A stretch of DNA of 64,000 bases from positions 62,001 to 126,000 of the forward strand of contig JAGWSF010000111.1 of the NCBI GenBank assembly GCA_028876385.1. The letters are read 5' to 3'. Under the pieces are notes generated by a model. The model was not told the origin of the DNA. It saw nothing but the letters and a program-made list of their open reading frames with translations, and did no database searches. The DNA comes from Acidobacteriota bacterium. Its GTDB lineage: Bacteria > Actinomycetota > Acidimicrobiia > Acidimicrobiales > Palsa-688. This document shows positions 27,267-35,626 of this stretch, in pieces (within the stretch, counting starts at the first letter, position 1; each line of letters begins with the position of its first letter). The translations under genes and the position numbers were made by a program.

Positions 27267-28138
27267 CCGCCGCTCACCACTTCTTCGAGGAACGAACGGA
27301 ACTCCGGGCCGAGATCGTCGCGTTCGAGGGCGAAAGTCACGGTGGCCTTCAAGAAGTCCAACTTGTTGCCCACGTCGAATCGTCCCTCCGAGAAGGTGTA
27401 GCCGAATACCGGCTCGCGGTCGAGCAGCCCTTTTATGGCGTCGGTGAGCTGGATCTCCCCGCCCCGGCCTGGTTTGGTGGCCGCGATGGCGTCGAAGATG
27501 GCGGGGGTCAGCACGTAGCGACCCATCACGCCTAGGTCCGAGGGGGCGTCCTCGGGGGCGGGCTTCTCGATCAGGTCTCGGACCTGCACCATCGACCCGT
27601 GGTAGCCGTCGAAGGCCACGCAGCCGTACAGCGAGACCTCCCGGTGGTCCACCTGCTTCAGGCACAGCACCGACGCGCCGGTCTGCTGGTGGGCCACCAG
27701 CATTCCCGACAGGATCGCCGACTTCGGATGACACAGGTCGTCGGGCAGCAGGACGGCGAAAGGCTCGTCACCGACATGGTGGCGGGCCAAGCCGACGGCA
27801 TGGCCCAGCCCGAGCGGCTGGCCCTGGCGGATGAAATGGATCTGCGCCAAGCCGGAGATGGCCCGCACGGCGCTGAGCTCCTCCTCCTTACCGGCCTCCC
27901 GCAGGAATGCCTCGAGCTCCACCGAACGGTCGAAATGGTCCTCGACGTCGCGCTTGCCCCGGCCGGTGACGATCAGGATGTCGGTGATCCCGGCGGCGAC
28001 GGCCTCCTCGACCACGTACTGGATGGAGGGCTTGTCCACCAGCGGCAGCATCTCCTTGGGGACCGCCTTGGTGGCCGGCAGGAACCGGGTTCCCAAGCCG
28101 GCGGCGGGGATGACCGCCTTGCGGACGGAACTGGGCAT
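27263..28138 (-). CDS. galU: UTP-glucose-1-phosphate uridylyltransferase
   Basis: 291 aa from ATG 28138 (MPSSVRKAVIPAAGLGTRF). GalU signatures: PAAGLGTRFLPATKAVPKEMLPLVDKP, GRGKRDVEDHFDRS, GQPLGLGHAV, LLPDDLC, and GGEIQLTDAI. It makes UDP-glucose for envelope glycans and trehalose or glycogen. The operon continues with moeA/glp, moaA and moaC, the first junction overlapping by 4 nt. The divergent partner is the FmdB-like gene 100 bp away, with a CIRCE-type palindrome between them. Confidence 0.95.
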   Translation of the reverse strand: MPSSVRKAVIPAAGLGTRFLPATKAVPKEMLPLVDKPSIQYVVEEAVAAGITDILIVTGRGKRDVEDHFDRSVELEAFLREAGKEEELSAVRAISGLAQIHFIRQGQPLGLGHAVGLARHHVGDEPFAVLLPDDLCHPKSAILSGMLVAHQQTGASVLCLKQVDHREVSLYGCVAFDGYHGSMVQVRDLIEKPAPEDAPSDLGVMGRYVLTPAIFDAIAATKPGRGGEIQLTDAIKGLLDREPVFGYTFSEGRFDVGNKLDFLKATVTFALERDDLGPEFRSFLEEVVSGG

Positions 28139-28188
28139 GGGTGCCTTTCTACCACCCGACCCACCAGCCGAATCCTCCTTGCGTCGGA

Positions 28189-28220
28189 TACACTTGGCAC
28201 TCGACAGCCTTGAGTGCCAA
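28189..28220 (+). promoter_or_regulatory. CIRCE-type operator overlapping a -10 box
   Basis: TTGGCACTC at 28194-28202, a 9-nt spacer, and GAGTGCCAA at 28212-28220 form a perfect inverted repeat. It matches the CIRCE consensus TTAGCACTC-N9-GAGTGCTAA bound by HrcA, with one symmetric change in each arm. A TACACT at 28189-28194 could be the -10 box just upstream, so a bound repressor would cover the transcription start. Confidence 0.85.
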
Positions 28221-28238
28221 CGGCCGGAGGAGCCACCC

Positions 28239-28562
28239 ATGCCCACCTACGAATACGCCTGCAAAGACTGCGGGGAGCACCTCGAGGTGGTGCAGTCGTT
28301 CAAGGACGATGCCTTGACCGACTGCCCAAGCTGCGGGGGGTCGCTGCGGAAGGTCTTCGGGAACATCGGCATCTCCTTCAAGGGGAGCGGTTTCTACAAG
28401 ACCGACAGCCGTAGCTCCTCGTCGTCCTCGAAGACGGCCACGTCGTCAACCTCCCCGGGAGGCTCGGAGACCTCGTCGACGAGCGACTCGTCGAGTGGAT
28501 CGTCGGAGACCAAGACCACCACCAAGAGCGACTCCTCTCCTCCTCCCGCCAAGGCCTCCTAG
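28239..28562 (+). CDS. FmdB-type zinc ribbon protein with Ser-rich tail (Ruc-like redox chaperone)
   Basis: 107 aa from ATG 28239 after GGAGGAG. The first 60 residues are a FmdB zinc ribbon: CxxC at YACKDCGEH and CxxC at TDCPSCGGSLRK, then VFGNIGISFKGSGFYKTD. The rest is a Ser/Thr/Lys-rich disordered tail. This is the layout of mycobacterial Rv0991c (Ruc), a heat-induced redox-regulated holdase chaperone in the HrcA regulon. The perfect CIRCE-type palindrome directly upstream and the adjacent galU-moeA gene pair match that locus, which supports orthology (inference). The stop codon overlaps the convergent tag stop in a CTAG palindrome. Confidence 0.85.
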   Translation: MPTYEYACKDCGEHLEVVQSFKDDALTDCPSCGGSLRKVFGNIGISFKGSGFYKTDSRSSSSSSKTATSSTSPGGSETSSTSDSSSGSSETKTTTKSDSSPPPAKAS

Positions 28563-29155
28563 CCTTCGCTGCGGCGCTTGGCCGGGCAGCCCCGCAGATG
28601 GTCGTCGATGACCCCGACCGCCTGCAGGAACGACTGCACGATGGTCGGCCCGACGAACCGGAAACCGCGCTTCTTCAGATCGGCACTGAGCCGCTCGGCA
28701 AGGGCGCTGCGGGGAGCCACCTCGGCGGCGACGGCCGGGTGGTTGACCACCGGTCGGCCGTCGACCCACCCCCACAGGTAGGAGGCGAAGGACCCGAAAC
28801 CACGCTGGACCTCGATGAACGCCGCGGCGTTAGTGACACTGGCGGCCACCTTCGAGCGGTGGCGCACGATCCCCGGGTCGGCGAGGAGCACTTCTTGGCG
28901 GTCCGGCCCGAAGGCGGCCACCACCGCCGGATCGAAGCCCATGTAGAGCTCCCGGTAGCGCGGCCGTTTGGCCAGCACCACCGCCCACGACAGGCCCGCC
29001 TGAGCTCCCTCGAGGGTGAGCATCTCGAAGAGGTGCATGTCGTCATGGCTCGGCACGCCCCACTCCCTGTCGTGGTACTCCGCCATGGCTTCCGACGACT
29101 CGGCCCAGGGGCAGCGGCGGCCCCGACTCTCGGTCACTGACCGAAAGGCTCCCAC
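28559..29155 (-). CDS. tag: DNA-3-methyladenine glycosylase I
   Basis: 198 aa. Tag signatures: RCPWAES (zinc Cys), YHDREWGVPSHDD (zinc His and catalytic region), HLFEMLTLEGAQAGLSW, FVGPTIVQSFLQAVGVIDDHLRGCPAKR, where the final His and Cys complete the zinc site. It removes 3-methyladenine from alkylated DNA. The start is GTG 29155 or GTG 29137; the conserved part begins after both. Convergent with the FmdB-like gene, overlapping by 4 nt. Confidence 0.95.
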   Translation of the reverse strand: MGAFRSVTESRGRRCPWAESSEAMAEYHDREWGVPSHDDMHLFEMLTLEGAQAGLSWAVVLAKRPRYRELYMGFDPAVVAAFGPDRQEVLLADPGIVRHRSKVAASVTNAAAFIEVQRGFGSFASYLWGWVDGRPVVNHPAVAAEVAPRSALAERLSADLKKRGFRFVGPTIVQSFLQAVGVIDDHLRGCPAKRRSEG

Positions 29156-29188
29156 ATTTCGTCCCGGCGCGTGCCGGTCGGAATGCGT

Positions 29189-29620
29189 CTACTCGCTCCC
29201 CTCGTCGGCCTGGTCGGCCGAGACGTAGACGCCGAGCAGGTCCCGGGCCGACACCACTCCGAGGAACCGCCCTTCCTCCTCGACGAGGAGGTGGCGGACC
29301 CAGTGGTTCATCATCTCGTCGGCGACCTCGGCCACCGTAGCCGTGGCGTCGCACCACGCCAGGTCGGTGTGGGCCACGTCACCGACGCGGGTGGTACCCG
29401 GGTCGCGGCCCTCAGCCACGGCGCGGACGATGTCGCGCTCGGACACGACGCCGGTGGGCCGCCCGCCCGGCTCGCCGACCACCACCAGTCCTACCTCGGC
29501 CTCCACCAGGACGCGTCCCGCCTCGGCCAGCGACGCCTCTGCAGCGATGGTCACCGCCTCGTCGGATACGACCGCAGACACCGGCGTCTGCCCAGCCCTC
29601 ACCACATCGGTCATCACCAC
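29189..29620 (-). CDS. Tandem CBS-domain protein
   Basis: 143 aa made of two CBS motifs: the first, PVSAVVSDEAVTIAAEASLAEAGRVL through GVVSERDIVRAVAEG; the second, VGDVAHTDLAWCDATATVAEVADEMM through RFLGVVSARDLLGVY. The two form one Bateman module that binds adenosine nucleotides in many proteins. No enzymatic domain is attached, so it is probably a nucleotide-sensing regulator of an unidentified partner. The frame starts GTG-GTG-ATG, so the exact first codon is uncertain. Confidence 0.9.
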   Translation of the reverse strand: MVMTDVVRAGQTPVSAVVSDEAVTIAAEASLAEAGRVLVEAEVGLVVVGEPGGRPTGVVSERDIVRAVAEGRDPGTTRVGDVAHTDLAWCDATATVAEVADEMMNHWVRHLLVEEEGRFLGVVSARDLLGVYVSADQADEGSE

Positions 29621-29947
29621 CAGAGTCTGGTCGGCCAGGGCCCCGGAACCGAGGGCCCAAGGTCACATTCTGCGGCCGTCACGGTCAACCGCCTCGGCCC
29701 CGGGGAGGTGCCGAAGGTCACATCAGGCCCGAACCGGGGACCGCCGAGGATCCAGGCGACGGCAGGCGGCGCCGGCGGCGGCCGAAGCGAGGGCGGGTTG
29801 TGCTACCTAAAGTCCCAAATCACCCAACCAGGTAAACAATTGCAATCCCGGATGCCAAATCCAGGTCGGCGCCGGCTCCTCCTACAGCCGCCGGTCCCCG
29901 CGTGTCGAACTGCAGGACATTCCACCCTCTAGCAACGGAGACCCGCG
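29621..29947. other. 327-bp divergent intergenic region with a repeated decamer
   Basis: No gene is supported here. It separates the CBS gene (minus) from the chemoreceptor (plus). The decamer AAGGTCACAT occurs twice in direct orientation, 29659-29668 and 29714-29723 (55 bp apart). From about 29808 to 29865 the composition falls well below the local GC level (CTAAAGTCCCAAATCACC, GTAAACAATTGCAATCC), which marks the likely chemoreceptor promoter and leader. I could not fit a known riboswitch. Confidence 0.6.
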
Positions 29948-31063
29948 GTGAGGACTTTCAGATCGTCCCCCAAGAAGTCGGGGGGGGCCGCCACCATCGA
30001 CACCATGATGAGCGCTCTGGCCGAGCACATCCCGGCCAACATCATGGCCGCCGATGCCGAGTTCAAGTTGGTCTTCTTGAACAAGTTCGCCAAGAAGACC
30101 CTGGAGGGTCTCGACCAGGAAATCCGCTCAGCCTTCCGGCTGGGCAGCGACGACCTCCTCGGCGGCTCCATCCACCGGGTCCATCGCAACCCCGAGCGGG
30201 TGGAAGCCATTCTCCGGAACCCCAACTCCTTCCCCCACCGGGCGACCCTGCGCTTCGGCGATGTCGCCCTCCGGTCGACCATCAACGCCATCCGGGGCGA
30301 TGATGGGCGGGTCCTCGGCTATGTCGTCATATGGGACAGCGTCGCCGCGACCGAGCGCCAAGCTCAGGAACTGACCAGCGACCTGTCGGCGGTGGCCTCG
30401 GCCGCCTCGAACTCGGCGGGACTGGTGGCGGCCAACTCCGTCAACTCGTCCTCGCAGGCCGATCTGGTAGCCGCCGCCGCCGAGGAGATGTCGGCGAGCA
30501 TCGGCGAGATTTCGAGCCGCATGAACCAGGCTGCGGCGGCGACGATGCGCGGCGTGGAGACCACGAGCGCGGTCACCGCGACCATCGAGGAGCTCAACGC
30601 CGACATGAAGCAGATAGCCGGCCTGGTCACCTTCATCGAAGGGGTGGCCTCCCAGACCAACCTTCTGGCCCTCAATGCCACCATCGAATCGGCGCGCGCG
30701 GGTGAGGCGGGCAAGGGTTTCGCCGTGGTCGCCTCGGAGGTGAAATCGCTGGCCCAGCAAGTCGCCGAGGCGACCCACGAGATCCGCACCAAGGTGCACG
30801 CCATAGAGGCTTCGGCGGTGTCGGCCGAGCGGTCCATCCAGGAGCTCAGCCTGGTGGTCAACGAGATCAGTGAGCAGCAGAGCGGCATCGCCGCGGCCGT
30901 CGAGGAGCAGTCGGCCACGGCGGCCGAGATGACCCGCAGCATCGGCTCGGTGGCGTCGACTTCGCACGCCCTGAAGGAGATCGCCGAGGAACTCGAAACC
31001 ATCGCCACTCAGGTCGAGGTGCGCACCGGAGACCTGAAGACCCTGCTGCTCGATCAGACCTGA
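29948..31063 (+). CDS. Soluble methyl-accepting chemotaxis protein with N-terminal PAS domain
   Basis: 371 aa from GTG 29948. Residues 20-130 are a PAS-like sensor ([64 protein letters not shown]). Residues 140-370 are a helical chemoreceptor signalling domain with the highly conserved hairpin tip [20 protein letters not shown] and [20 protein letters not shown]. There is no transmembrane segment or HAMP domain, so it is cytoplasmic. The PAS pattern resembles those of energy- or redox-sensing receptors. No cheA, cheW or flagellar genes lie in the window. A GACCGGGT-type repeat follows the stop codon. Confidence 0.92.
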   Translation: MRTFRSSPKKSGGAATIDTMMSALAEHIPANIMAADAEFKLVFLNKFAKKTLEGLDQEIRSAFRLGSDDLLGGSIHRVHRNPERVEAILRNPNSFPHRATLRFGDVALRSTINAIRGDDGRVLGYVVIWDSVAATERQAQELTSDLSAVASAASNSAGLVAANSVNSSSQADLVAAAAEEMSASIGEISSRMNQAAAATMRGVETTSAVTATIEELNADMKQIAGLVTFIEGVASQTNLLALNATIESARAGEAGKGFAVVASEVKSLAQQVAEATHEIRTKVHAIEASAVSAERSIQELSLVVNEISEQQSGIAAAVEEQSATAAEMTRSIGSVASTSHALKEIAEELETIATQVEVRTGDLKTLLLDQT

Positions 31064-31076
31064 CCTACGGCCGGGG

Positions 31077-31145
31077 CACCCGGTTGACCGGGTGGACCGG
31101 GTACCCGGGTTGACCGGGTACCTGGGTGACCGGGTACCGGCGGGT
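31077..31145 (+). repeat. Degenerate GACCGGGT tandem repeat after the chemoreceptor
   Basis: The 69 bp hold six or more copies of (T)GACCGGGT or near-variants with ACCCGGG blocks, with two larger copies starting TTGACCGGGT near 31084 and 31110. It lies between the convergent chemoreceptor and msrA stop codons and is GC-rich and partly self-complementary (CCCGG/CCGGG), so it could also act as a terminator hairpin. Confidence 0.75.
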
Positions 31146-31147
31146 GT

Positions 31148-31834
31148 TCAGGCCTCGGCGCCGGTGGCGTCGAGGACGGCGCCGGTGACGAGACCGGTCG
31201 GACAACCCACCCCGGTGCCCCCGAGGCCGCAGTAGCCCTCGGGGTTCTTGGCCAGGTACTGCTGGTGGTAGTCCTCGGCGTAGAAGAATCCGCCCTCGGG
31301 GAGGAGGGCGATCTCGGTGGTGACCGGGCCGTAACCGGCCGCTCCGAGAGCCTCACCGTAGGCCCGGCTCGAGCTGCGGGCCAGCTCCATCTGGGTCGGG
31401 TCGGTGGCGTAGATGGCCGAGCGGTACTGGGTCCCCACATCGTTGCCCTGGCGCATCCCCTGGGTCGGATCGTGGGACTCCCAGAAGATCCGCAGCAGGG
31501 CCTCGAAGGTGGTAACCGCGGGGTCCCACACCACCAGCACCACCTCGGTGTGACCGGTGCGGCCGCTGCACACCTCGCTGTAGGTCGGGTTGGGGGTGTA
31601 GCCCCCGGCGTAGCCGACGGCCGTGGTCCACACGCCCGGGGCGGTCCAGAACTTGCGCTCGGCGCCCCAGAAGCAGCCCATCCCGAACACCGCGGTGGCG
31701 AACCCGTCGGGGAACGGCGGCTTCAGCGGGTGGAAGTTGACGAAGTGCTGGGCCGGCACGGCGAGGGGGGTGGCACGCCCGGGAAGGGCGTCGGAGGGGT
31801 CGACCATCGCGGTCTTGTGACGGGAGAGGAACAC
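31148..31834 (-). CDS. msrA: Peptide-methionine (S)-S-oxide reductase
   Basis: 228 aa from GTG 31834 ([20 protein letters not shown], aligning with full-length MsrA including its N-terminal extension). The catalytic Cys54 is in [11 protein letters not shown]; other conserved parts are [31 protein letters not shown], and [13 protein letters not shown]-terminal resolving cysteines appear in [13 protein letters not shown]. It reduces oxidised methionine in proteins using thioredoxin. Last gene of the tldD-tldE-nudix-msrA unit, 22 bp after the nudix gene. Confidence 0.95.
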   Translation of the reverse strand: MFLSRHKTAMVDPSDALPGRATPLAVPAQHFVNFHPLKPPFPDGFATAVFGMGCFWGAERKFWTAPGVWTTAVGYAGGYTPNPTYSEVCSGRTGHTEVVLVVWDPAVTTFEALLRIFWESHDPTQGMRQGNDVGTQYRSAIYATDPTQMELARSSSRAYGEALGAAGYGPVTTEIALLPEGGFFYAEDYHQQYLAKNPEGYCGLGGTGVGCPTGLVTGAVLDATGAEA

Positions 31835-31856
31835 GCCACCAGCGTAGGCCTTTCCC

Positions 31857-32375
31857 TCAGAATACGGGGCCCAACTCCCCCAGGTGGATGGGCTCAGACG
31901 GGGCGCCCTCGGCGAGGAACCGGGCGAGCTGCTCGGGCAGCCACGGCGGGATGATCCGCTCCCCTCCGTCCCGGAGGGCCACCAGGTCCTCCGCCGCCCA
32001 CCATCCGATTCCGGAGAAGGCCATGGCCTCGAGCGGTTCCTGACCGCCCGGCCGGTACGAGCGGGTGTCACCCGTACCCGCCCAGCGGGCCACGTGGATG
32101 TGCTCCAGTTGGTCGAAGTGGATACCGGCGAAGACGAAGCGGGCGTCGTGGCGCCACACGCACGGACCGACCTCCACCCCCCGCAGGCCCGTCTCCTCCT
32201 CGATCTCCCGGGCCGCCGCAGCCGCGCTCTCCTCGCCCGACTCCATGCCCCCGCCCGGCAGCTCCCACCAACCTCCCTTGGCCGGAACGAACGGGTCACG
32301 GGCCCGCAACAGGAGCACCCGGTCGGCCTCGTCCAGCACGACCGCACGCGCCGCCTGCCGGCGCCGGGCAGCCAC
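31857..32375 (-). CDS. Nudix hydrolase
   Basis: 172 aa. The Nudix box is complete: [24 protein letters not shown] (residues about 40-63) fits GX5EX7REUXEEXGU. Before it, [22 protein letters not shown] and WWELPGGGM are typical. The substrate is not determined; the family cleaves nucleoside diphosphates linked to another group. It starts 8 bp after the tldE gene stop and belongs to that operon, so a housekeeping or oxidative-damage link with msrA is possible. Confidence 0.92.
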   Translation of the reverse strand: MAARRRQAARAVVLDEADRVLLLRARDPFVPAKGGWWELPGGGMESGEESAAAAAREIEEETGLRGVEVGPCVWRHDARFVFAGIHFDQLEHIHVARWAGTGDTRSYRPGGQEPLEAMAFSGIGWWAAEDLVALRDGGERIIPPWLPEQLARFLAEGAPSEPIHLGELGPVF

Positions 32376-32383
32376 CGGGCGCC

Positions 32384-33778
32384 CTACTGACCGCTCATCG
32401 AGATGTCGGATATGGCCAGGGTCAGACCCGACGCCGACGACGGCAGGCGCTCGAGGTCGTCCCCCACCGCTACCACCCCGCTCAGCATCCGCTGGATGGT
32501 CGAGGCGATGGTGATCTCCCGCACCGGACCGGCCAGTTCCCCGCCGCTGATCAGCACGCCCTCCGCCCCCACCGAGAAGTCACCGCTCACCGGGTTGACC
32601 CCCGAGTGCAGGCCCGACACGGACTGGACCAACAGGCCCTCGCCGATCTGGGCGTATATCTGCTCCGGTCGCAAAGAGCCGGGCACCAAGGTGAGGGCAC
32701 GGGCCCCGGTCCCGGGTGCACCCCGGTAACCGGCCCGCACCGCCGAGCCCGTCGATACCGTCCCGGCCCGGCGCGCCGCGTAGGTGTTGTAGAGGAACAT
32801 ACGCAGCACCCCGCCGTCGATGAGGACGTTGCGGCGGGTGGCCAGGCCCTCGGCGTCGTGGGTGGCGGCCGAGTAGGCCTCCGCATCGGTCGGGTCGTCG
32901 ACCAGCGTGATCTGCGCCGCGGCCACGGCCTCGCCGACGCGCTCGGCGAACAGCGAACGGCCTTTCAGCACCGACTCGCCGTCGAGTGTCCCGGCCAGGA
33001 TGGACAGCAGGGCGGCGGTGATGCGCGGTTCGAGGACGGCGGTGAGATGAGCGGAGCGGGGCTTGACCGCGCCGAGGAGGCGGGTGGCCCGCAGCACAGC
33101 GTCGGACGCCGCCCGCTGGAGGTCGAGGTCGGCGGGGCCCCGCCCCACCGAGTAGCCGCTGCCGGTCTGGGTGTCGTCGCCCTCCCCAGCGATGGCCTCA
33201 GCCGACAGGTAACAGGCGGTGCGCCGCGACGACGCCTCGATGCCGGTGCTGGTCACCACGGCCGACTCGACCGAGGCGTCACCCCACTCCGAGGCCCGCA
33301 ACTGGCGGATCCGCCGGTCGCCGGCCCGCACCGCGTGCTCGAGAGCTATGGCCTGCTCGATCTTGCGCTCGGTCGGGTAGGTGGCCAGGTCGTCGCGCCA
33401 CAGGTCGAGCGAGACGGCGGCCACACCGTCGGGAACGGCCAGCCCGAGGAAGGGGTCCTCGCTGGCGAAGCCGGCATTGTCCCGGGCGTCGGCGAGAGTC
33501 TCGGCCACCACGTCGGCGTCGAGCGACCCGGCGTAGGCGAAACCCTGGCGGGACCCGGCCACGACCCGGATGCCGATACCGGCCGACTCGGCCGACGACA
33601 GCGACTCGACCTCCCCCTCGAACACCCGGATCTCGGTGTCGCGCCCGCGGGCCACGTAGGCCTCGACCTGCTCGCCGTGGCGCGCCCAGCCAGCCACCTG
33701 CCGGGCCAGGTCCAGCAGGTTCTCAGGGGAAGCACCTCCGCTGCGGCCCGGGCCGGAGCGGTCCTCGGTGACGGTCAT
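32384..33778 (-). CDS. pmbA: TldE/PmbA-family metallopeptidase subunit
   Basis: 464 aa. PmbA/TldE elements: a VEAYVARGRDTEIRVFEGEVESLSSAESAGIGIRVV segment, ALEHAVRAGDRRIRQLRASEWGD, and ALTLVPGSLRPEQIYAQIGEGLLVQSVSGLHSGVNPVSGDFSVGAEG. TldE lacks the metal-binding HExxxH found in TldD and is its obligate partner in a proteasome-like protease chamber that degrades unfolded peptides and matures some ribosomally made peptides. Its start overlaps the tldD stop by 4 nt. Confidence 0.94.
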   Translation of the reverse strand: MTVTEDRSGPGRSGGASPENLLDLARQVAGWARHGEQVEAYVARGRDTEIRVFEGEVESLSSAESAGIGIRVVAGSRQGFAYAGSLDADVVAETLADARDNAGFASEDPFLGLAVPDGVAAVSLDLWRDDLATYPTERKIEQAIALEHAVRAGDRRIRQLRASEWGDASVESAVVTSTGIEASSRRTACYLSAEAIAGEGDDTQTGSGYSVGRGPADLDLQRAASDAVLRATRLLGAVKPRSAHLTAVLEPRITAALLSILAGTLDGESVLKGRSLFAERVGEAVAAAQITLVDDPTDAEAYSAATHDAEGLATRRNVLIDGGVLRMFLYNTYAARRAGTVSTGSAVRAGYRGAPGTGARALTLVPGSLRPEQIYAQIGEGLLVQSVSGLHSGVNPVSGDFSVGAEGVLISGGELAGPVREITIASTIQRMLSGVVAVGDDLERLPSSASGLTLAISDISMSGQ

Positions 33779-35169
33779 CGGGCGGTGCCCCCCACGGTCA
33801 GCCCGGTGACCCGCAGGGTGGGCTGGCCGTCCCCTACGGGAACGCCCTGGCCGTCCTTGCCGCAGGTCCCGGGGCTGCCCATGGCGAAGTCATTGCCGAC
33901 CACGTCGATGTTGCGCAGCACCTCGGGGCCGTTGCCGATCAGGTTGGCGTCGCGCAGGGGCTCGGTGATCCGCCCGTCCTCGATGAGGTAGGCCTCGGTC
34001 ATGCCGAACACGAAGTCACCGGAAGCGGTGTTCACCTGGCCGCCGCCCAACTGGGCCACGTAGACCCCGTAAGGCGTCTGGCGGATGATCTCCTCGGGGT
34101 CCTCCTCCCCGGCCAGGACGTAGGTGTTGGTCATGCGCACCATGGGCAGATGCTGGTAGCTCTCACGGCGGCCGTTGCCCGACCCCGCCCGGCCCTTCTG
34201 GCGGGCCCGCAACCAGTCCCACATGTAGTCGGTGAGAACCCCGTCCTGGATCAGGACGTTGCGCTGGGCCGGGTGCCCTTCGTCGTCGATGGCGATGGCG
34301 CCCCACTCGGGGCCCATGGTCCCGTCGTCTACAAGAGTGACCAGCGGGCTGGCAACCAGCTCACCCACCTTGCCGGCGAAAACCGAGGAATCCTTGGCCA
34401 CCAGGTCGGCTTCGAGGCCGTGGCCGCACGCCTCGTGGAACAGCACGCCACCGCTCCCCTGCTTGATCACCACCGGCACCCGACCCGACGGCGCGGGGCG
34501 GGCGTTGAGCTTGGTGATGGCCCGCGCCGAGGCGGCCGCGGCCAGGTCCTCGACGTCCACCCGATCGAACAGCTCGAACCCGAGCGTGGCGCCCACCGAT
34601 TCCCGTCCCGTCTGCAGGCCGGTGTCGCCCGACGCCACCGCCGACACCGCGAAACGGGTCTTCACCTGGTCGTCGCCGGCCAGGACCCCCTCGCTGTTGG
34701 CGACGAGAATGCGCCGACGGCTGTCGCCGTACACGACGCTCACCTGGCGGATGGAACCGCCGGCCCGCCGGGCGGCCTCATCGGCCCGGCGCAGCAACTC
34801 GACCTTGGTGGCCTTGGCGACGGTCTCGGGGAAGACCGCCACCGCGGTGGGCGCAGGGGCGTCGACTCGGCGCAGCTCCGCCCGCTTCACCCCCCCGCCG
34901 CCACCACGCGCCGCCGCTGCGGCGGCCTCAGCGGCGGCCCGCAAACCCGCCTCGCTCAGATCGCCGGTGTGGGCGAAGCCCGTCGTGTCGCCGATGACGA
35001 CCCGGATCCCGGCCCCTCTCTCCCGGCCGGAGGCCATGTCCTCGACCCGCCCGTCGTCGAGGCGGGCACCCGTGGCCCGGCGATCCTCGGCGAAGACCTC
35101 GGCGAAATCACCGCCGCTGCGCAGCGCCGCCCCCAGAACCCCATCGATCACCGCTTCGTCGATCAGCAT
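33775..35169 (-). CDS. tldD: TldD metallopeptidase subunit
   Basis: 464 aa. The zinc site is HEACGHGLEAD (HExxxH) near residue 243, preceded by GSGGVLFHEACGHG. Also present are LMIDEAVIDGVL-like N-terminus, ARQKGRAGSGNGRRESY and MRMTNTYVLAGEEDPEEII. TldD is the catalytic half of the TldD-TldE protease. No precursor peptide for a ribosomally made natural product is recognisable nearby. First gene of a four-gene unit with tldE, nudix and msrA. Confidence 0.95.
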   Translation of the reverse strand: MLIDEAVIDGVLGAALRSGGDFAEVFAEDRRATGARLDDGRVEDMASGRERGAGIRVVIGDTTGFAHTGDLSEAGLRAAAEAAAAAARGGGGGVKRAELRRVDAPAPTAVAVFPETVAKATKVELLRRADEAARRAGGSIRQVSVVYGDSRRRILVANSEGVLAGDDQVKTRFAVSAVASGDTGLQTGRESVGATLGFELFDRVDVEDLAAAASARAITKLNARPAPSGRVPVVIKQGSGGVLFHEACGHGLEADLVAKDSSVFAGKVGELVASPLVTLVDDGTMGPEWGAIAIDDEGHPAQRNVLIQDGVLTDYMWDWLRARQKGRAGSGNGRRESYQHLPMVRMTNTYVLAGEEDPEEIIRQTPYGVYVAQLGGGQVNTASGDFVFGMTEAYLIEDGRITEPLRDANLIGNGPEVLRNIDVVGNDFAMGSPGTCGKDGQGVPVGDGQPTLRVTGLTVGGTAR

Positions 35170-35244
35170 GTCACTCCTATTCGCTCCGCCCGGCGGCGGC
35201 CGGCATTGGAACAGAGGGAGGCTACCCGCGTACCGTGGACAACC

Positions 35245-35622
35245 GTGGCCCTGCAGACTCCCTTATGCGCCCAGGTCGAACTGGTGGTCACCGAGGCCGA
35301 CACGGCCATCGCCTTCGGCAGCGGCGACGTGCCGGTGCTGGCCACCCCCCGGCTGGTCGCACTGTGCGAGCGGGCCGCCGCCGAAGCCCTGCGGGCCCAC
35401 CTCGACGGCGACCAGACCTCGGTGGGCTTCCGAACCGAGATCACCCACCTGGTTCCTGTGCTCATCGGCAGCCGGGTCACCGCGGTGGCGGCGTTCGAGC
35501 GCGCCGACGGCAAGCGCATCGCCTTCAACGTCTCTGTCACCGACCGTTTCGGTCTGGTGGCCGCCGGGAAGGTCGTGAGAGTGGTCGTCGATCCCGCGGT
35601 GTTCATGGAGAAGGCCCGCTAA
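35245..35622 (+). CDS. Hotdog thioesterase, fluoroacetyl-CoA thioesterase-like
   Basis: 125 aa from GTG 35245. The sequence VELVVTEADTAIAFGSGDVPVLATPRLVALCERAAAEAL, SVGFRTEITHLVPVLIGSRVTAVAAFERADGKRIAFNVSVTDRFGLVAAGKVVRVVVD fits the FlK-type hotdog family, with the conserved ATP-containing helix N-terminus and the HL-P pattern. It is probably a small acyl-CoA thioesterase. TACCGT at 35231-35236 is 8 nt upstream of the start, consistent with a leaderless transcript. The PAP2 gene may start 4 bp after its stop. Confidence 0.87.
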   Translation: MALQTPLCAQVELVVTEADTAIAFGSGDVPVLATPRLVALCERAAAEALRAHLDGDQTSVGFRTEITHLVPVLIGSRVTAVAAFERADGKRIAFNVSVTDRFGLVAAGKVVRVVVDPAVFMEKAR

Positions 35623-35626
35623 ACGC

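Noticed and set aside
28139-28238. Molybdenum-cofactor riboswitch before the galU-moeA-moaA-moaC operon
   Set aside because: The 100-bp region shows only the CIRCE-type palindrome and a ribosome binding site. No conserved Moco aptamer helices could be drawn.
29866-29947. c-di-GMP riboswitch before the chemoreceptor
   Set aside because: The conserved GEMM sequence blocks are missing.
33775-35169. RiPP cluster linked to tldD/tldE
   Set aside because: No precursor peptide or modification enzyme is nearby. The partners are nudix and msrA, which suit a housekeeping role.
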